Of a stretch of 64,000 nucleotides of DNA, positions 61,311 through 64,000 are shown in pieces. A program made the position numbers and the translations under genes. The stretch is from Phocoena phocoena (taxonomy: Eukaryota; Chordata; Mammalia; Artiodactyla; Phocoenidae): assembly GCF_963924675.1 (NCBI RefSeq), contig NC_089236.1, positions 34,371,319 through 34,435,318 on the forward strand. The letters run 5' to 3'. The stretch's first letter is position 1; the number at the start of each line of letters is the position of its first letter. The notes beneath the pieces are model-generated. The model searched no databases. It had not been told where the DNA came from and was given only the letters and a program-made list of their open reading frames with translations.

Positions 61311-61693
61311 CACACATACACACACCACACCACAGAATAGATGAGCAAGTTTTTGGTTCCCAGAATCTAGAAATTCAATGTGTGGGGTTTTTGTTCCCCC
61401 CTGGAGTATGAAAATATTTTCCTTAATTGTTAGAGAAGCTTATGTCATAAAATGAAAATATTAAACATAATTGCACAAAGAACTCCAGAATTCTTATTCA
61501 ACTATATCTATATAAAATCAAGGGAAATCTAAATAAATAAATAACTATGGGAAGAATAGCATAAAAACATTCTTACATCCTACAAAAAATTGAGAACATT
61601 TAGAAAAACAACTGCCAAAAATAAAAAAAAAAAAGGTCTGGAGTTTAGTTCTGGTGAAATATCACAAAAGAGTTCTTAAGAAAACCATACATT
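61311..61693. other. Unassigned DNA with short CA-rich run
   Basis: A CA-rich stretch, then AT-rich sequence with an A-run near 61623-61634. Nothing else recognised. Confidence 0.4.
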
Positions 61694-62958
61694 TGGAAGG
61701 AGACAAGACGGCAGTGTAGGAAGATGCAGAGTTTGCATCTCCCCACAACTAGGGCTCTGGCTGGACGCTGGTGAGGGACCATCATGCCCAAGGAGATACA
61801 AAGAACCACCAAGCAAACTGGTAGGCCTTGGGGGGACTGAGGGGGAAGGAGAAGTGTGGGATGGATAGAGGAGGGGTTGCCACATCTGGAAGGACCCTCA
61901 GGAGGGCTTGGATTGGGGGGAGTGGGCCCAGTGTTTCCTCTGCCAAATCAGCCAGGGAAGTCTGCCTGGCTCTTGGGCTGGGTCCTACGCCCTCAGAGGT
62001 CCCCTCCTGGCTGGATTGGTCCTGGGGACATGGGAGGGAGGCCAGGGAGATCAGGACAGGTAGATAGGAGGGAACATCCAGGATGGGAAGAGCGGAAGAG
62101 GGGCAGAGGGCGTTTGTTCCTCCCACTCAGGGTTGGGGAGGCTGCTGAGCTCCCAGGCCAGTCCTCAGCCCTCCAAAGCCCCCTCCAGCTATGTGGGCTC
62201 TGGAGGCATAGGAAGGAGCCCAAGAAGATCAGTAAACATAGGTGGGAGGGGACCTTGAGGATAAGAGGAGAGGGAGAGCAGCAGAAGACATCTGCTCTGC
62301 CCTTCTGAGCCCAGGAATCCTGCTGGGCTCCCAGCACAGGGGTCTCCTGTGCTCTGAAATGGGAGGCAGGAGGCACATCTGGGCCCCTTCTGTTCAGTTG
62401 AGCCTAAGCCCCACCCCCCAAGCCTGCTCCACCCTTTCCTGTAGGTACTAAGACTAGGCCCCACTCACCACCCAAAACTCACTGCTGCTTACGCCCCACC
62501 ATCAACATCCAAGGCCTGTCCACCTTATTTTTTTTTTTTTTTCCTCTGAGTCTTTTTTACTATTGTGGTTCTGTTTTACCTTCTGGTGGTTGTTTCATCT
62601 ATATGTTTAATTTTTTCTAACATAGCTGTTAGTTTCCTAGTCTAATTTTATTTTCTACTTTGTTATTGTTCTCCTATTTTTTTTTTTTTTGGTGCCACAC
62701 ATGGCTTGTGGATCTTAGTTCATGAGCCAGGGGTAGGGCTGAAACTCCTGCAGTGAGAGCTCGAAGTCCAAACCACCAGAGTAACAGAGAACCTCAGACC
62801 CCAGGGTATATTCACTGGAGTGAGGTCTCCCAGAGATCCTCATCTCAGCACCAAGACCCAGCCCTACCTAACAACCTAAAACTGCAGTTTTGGAACCCTC
62901 AGGCCAAGCAACCAGTAAGACAGGAACACAATCCCATTCATAAAAACAAAACAAAAAA
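61694..62958 (+). promoter_or_regulatory. LINE-1 5'UTR/promoter with repeated units
   Basis: This is the most GC-rich block in the window. Two imperfect units, aligned on agatcag at 62048 and 62226, repeat with a spacing of 178 bp; a weaker third unit may lie upstream. LINE-1 5'UTRs act as internal RNA polymerase II promoters, so this block is the likely former promoter. Long T-runs at 62527-62542 and 62679-62690 separate it from ORF1. The overlapping frames on both strands (61782-62126, 61856-62308, 61993-62376) arise from low stop density in GC-rich DNA. Confidence 0.65.
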
Positions 62959-63990
62959 ATGAGATGGCAAAGAAATATGTCACAGATGAAGGAGCAAGGT
63001 AAAAACCTACAAGACCAAATAAATGAAGAGGAAATAGGCAATCTACTTGAAAAAGAATTCAGAATAATTATAGTAAAGATGATCCAGAACCTCGGAAATA
63101 GAATGGAGGCATGGATACAGATAATACAAGAAATGTTTAAAAATGATGTAGAAGAACTAAAGAACAAATAAACAAAGATGAAAAACACAATAACTGAAAT
63201 GAAAAATACACTAGAAGGAATCAACAGAATAACTGAGGCAGAATAATGAATAAGTGAGCTGGAAGACAAAATGGTGGAAATATCTGCTGAGGAACAGAAT
63301 AAAGAAAACAGAATGAAAAGAATTGAAGACAATCTCAGAGAACTCTGAGGCAACACTAAACACACCAACATTTGAATTATAGGAGTCCCAGAAGAAGAGG
63401 AGAAAAAGAAAGGGTGTGAGAAAGTACTTGAAGAGATTATAGTGGAAAACTTCACTGACATGAGAAAGGAAAGAGCCAACCAATTCCAGGAAGCACAGAG
63501 AATTCCATACAGGATAAACCCTAAGAGAAACACACCAAGATACATATTAATCAAAGTAATAAAAATTAAATTCAAAGAAAAAATATTAGAAGCAGCAAGG
63601 GAAAAACAAAGAATAATATAAAAAGGAATCATATAAATAATATAAAATAATATATAAAAGGTTATATATTATTTATATGATTCCTTTTTATATATTTTAT
63701 ATATTTTTATATATTGTTATATATATTATTTCATATATTATTATATATAAAATAATATAAAAAGTTATCAGCTGATTTTTCAGCAGAAACTCTGCAAGGT
63801 AGAAGGGAATAGCAGGATATATTTAAAGTGCTAAAAAAGAAAAATCTACAACCAAGATTACTCTACCCAGAAAGGATCTCATTCAGATTGAATGGAGAAA
63901 TCAAAAGCATTTCAGGGAAGCAAAATCTGAGAATTCAGGACAACCAAACCAGCTTTACAACAGAGGCTAAAGAAACTTCTGTAGGTGGGA
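62959..63990 (+). pseudogene. LINE-1 ORF1 (RNA-binding chaperone), broken
   Basis: ORF1p normally forms trimers that coat LINE-1 RNA. From 62959 the frame stays constant to 63619. It covers the coiled-coil region (EEIGNLLEKEFRIIIVKM; MKNTLEGINRITE; SELEDKMVEIS) and the RNA-recognition domain start (IIGVPEEEE, then ENFTDMRKERANQFQ). In-frame stops lie at 63169, 63244, 63247, 63346 and 63373, with no frameshift in this part. At 63616-63757 an AT-rich, inverted-repeat block interrupts the gene. ORF1 resumes at 63765 in another frame (LSADFSAETL) with the C-terminal domain. The coding potential is lost. Confidence 0.88.
63616..63693. repeat. Perfect 29-bp inverted repeat in LINE-1 ORF1
   Basis: 63616-63644 is exactly complementary to 63665-63693, with a 20-nt AT-rich loop (63645-63664). 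The left arm contains the ORF1-derived 'aaaaggaatcatata'. AT-rich sequence continues to about 63757. Confidence 0.97.
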
Positions 63991-64000
63991 AACACAAGAG

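Larger units (their letters stand above)
61694..64000 (+). mobile_element. LINE-1 5' portion (5'UTR and ORF1), runs off window
   Basis: The start 'ggaaggagacaagacggcag' is the LINE-1 5' end type. A GC-rich 5'UTR of about 1.26 kb follows, then ORF1 from 62959. The last bases, 'tgtaggtgggaaacacaaga', lie just past the ORF1 end, where the inter-ORF region and ORF2 would follow outside the window. Unlike every other LINE-1 here, this copy keeps its 5' end. Confidence 0.9.

Noticed and set aside
61856..62308. 150-aa plus frame and overlapping minus frames in GC-rich DNA
   Set aside because: They lie in the LINE-1 5'UTR, overlap on both strands and have low-complexity Gly/Arg/Pro composition from GC-rich sequence with few stops.
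62868..63632. 254-aa minus-strand open frame, the longest in the window, with a membrane-like hydrophobic composition
   Set aside because: It is exactly antisense to LINE-1 ORF1. Lys/Glu-rich coiled-coil codons read backwards give Phe/Leu/Ser-rich peptides, so the hydrophobicity is an artefact.

Overview
The window is mammalian, AT-rich, gene-poor DNA from a cetacean or very close relative. The diagnostic evidence is three copies of the cetacean tRNA-derived SINE CHR-2 (11194-11396, 29767-29985, 47614-47839) and one longer CHR-1-type SINE (about 18981-19320). They sit among LINE-1 3' ends of the whale/artiodactyl type. No BovB or ruminant Bov-tA repeat was recognised. Species cannot be told from this sequence. 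Repeat family names come from recalled consensus features, not from a database search.

I find no host protein-coding gene that I can support. The long open frames fall in LINE-1 relics, lie antisense to them, or are short chance frames. The window reads as an intergenic or large-intron desert built up by waves of retrotransposition.

Layout. 1-14 kb: mostly unassigned AT-rich DNA with old LTRs (629-1001, 4756-5273, 10527-10986), MIR/L2 scraps, hAT and Tigger relics and one CHR-2. 15-18.2 kb: a decayed ERV-L-like pol relic followed by an LTR end. 18.3-20.3 kb: a Tigger-type MITE beside an old LINE-1 fragment that is interrupted by a CHR-1 SINE and a MaLR LTR. 21.9-29.1 kb: three antisense, 5'-truncated LINE-1 insertions with target-site duplications (TSDs). 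29.7-31.3 kb: a CHR-2 with an unusual 5' junction and an antisense LTR. 32.8-36.3 kb: an old antisense LINE-1 carrying a nested LTR with an attached tRNA-Glu-like sequence, and a nested hAT MITE. 38.7-41.1 kb: an L2 split by a LINE-1 with a twin-priming inversion. 47.6-54 kb: a CHR-2, then a nest of antisense LINE-1s. 56.17-60.13 kb: a 3.95-kb sense LINE-1 with TSDs and a broken ORF2. 61.7-64 kb: the promoter/5'UTR and ORF1 of another sense LINE-1, running off the window end.

No new gene system was found. The most interesting items are structural: a tRNA-Glu-like sequence fused to an LTR, a SINE whose target sequence is copied three times, and a perfect 29-bp inverted repeat grown inside LINE-1 ORF1.
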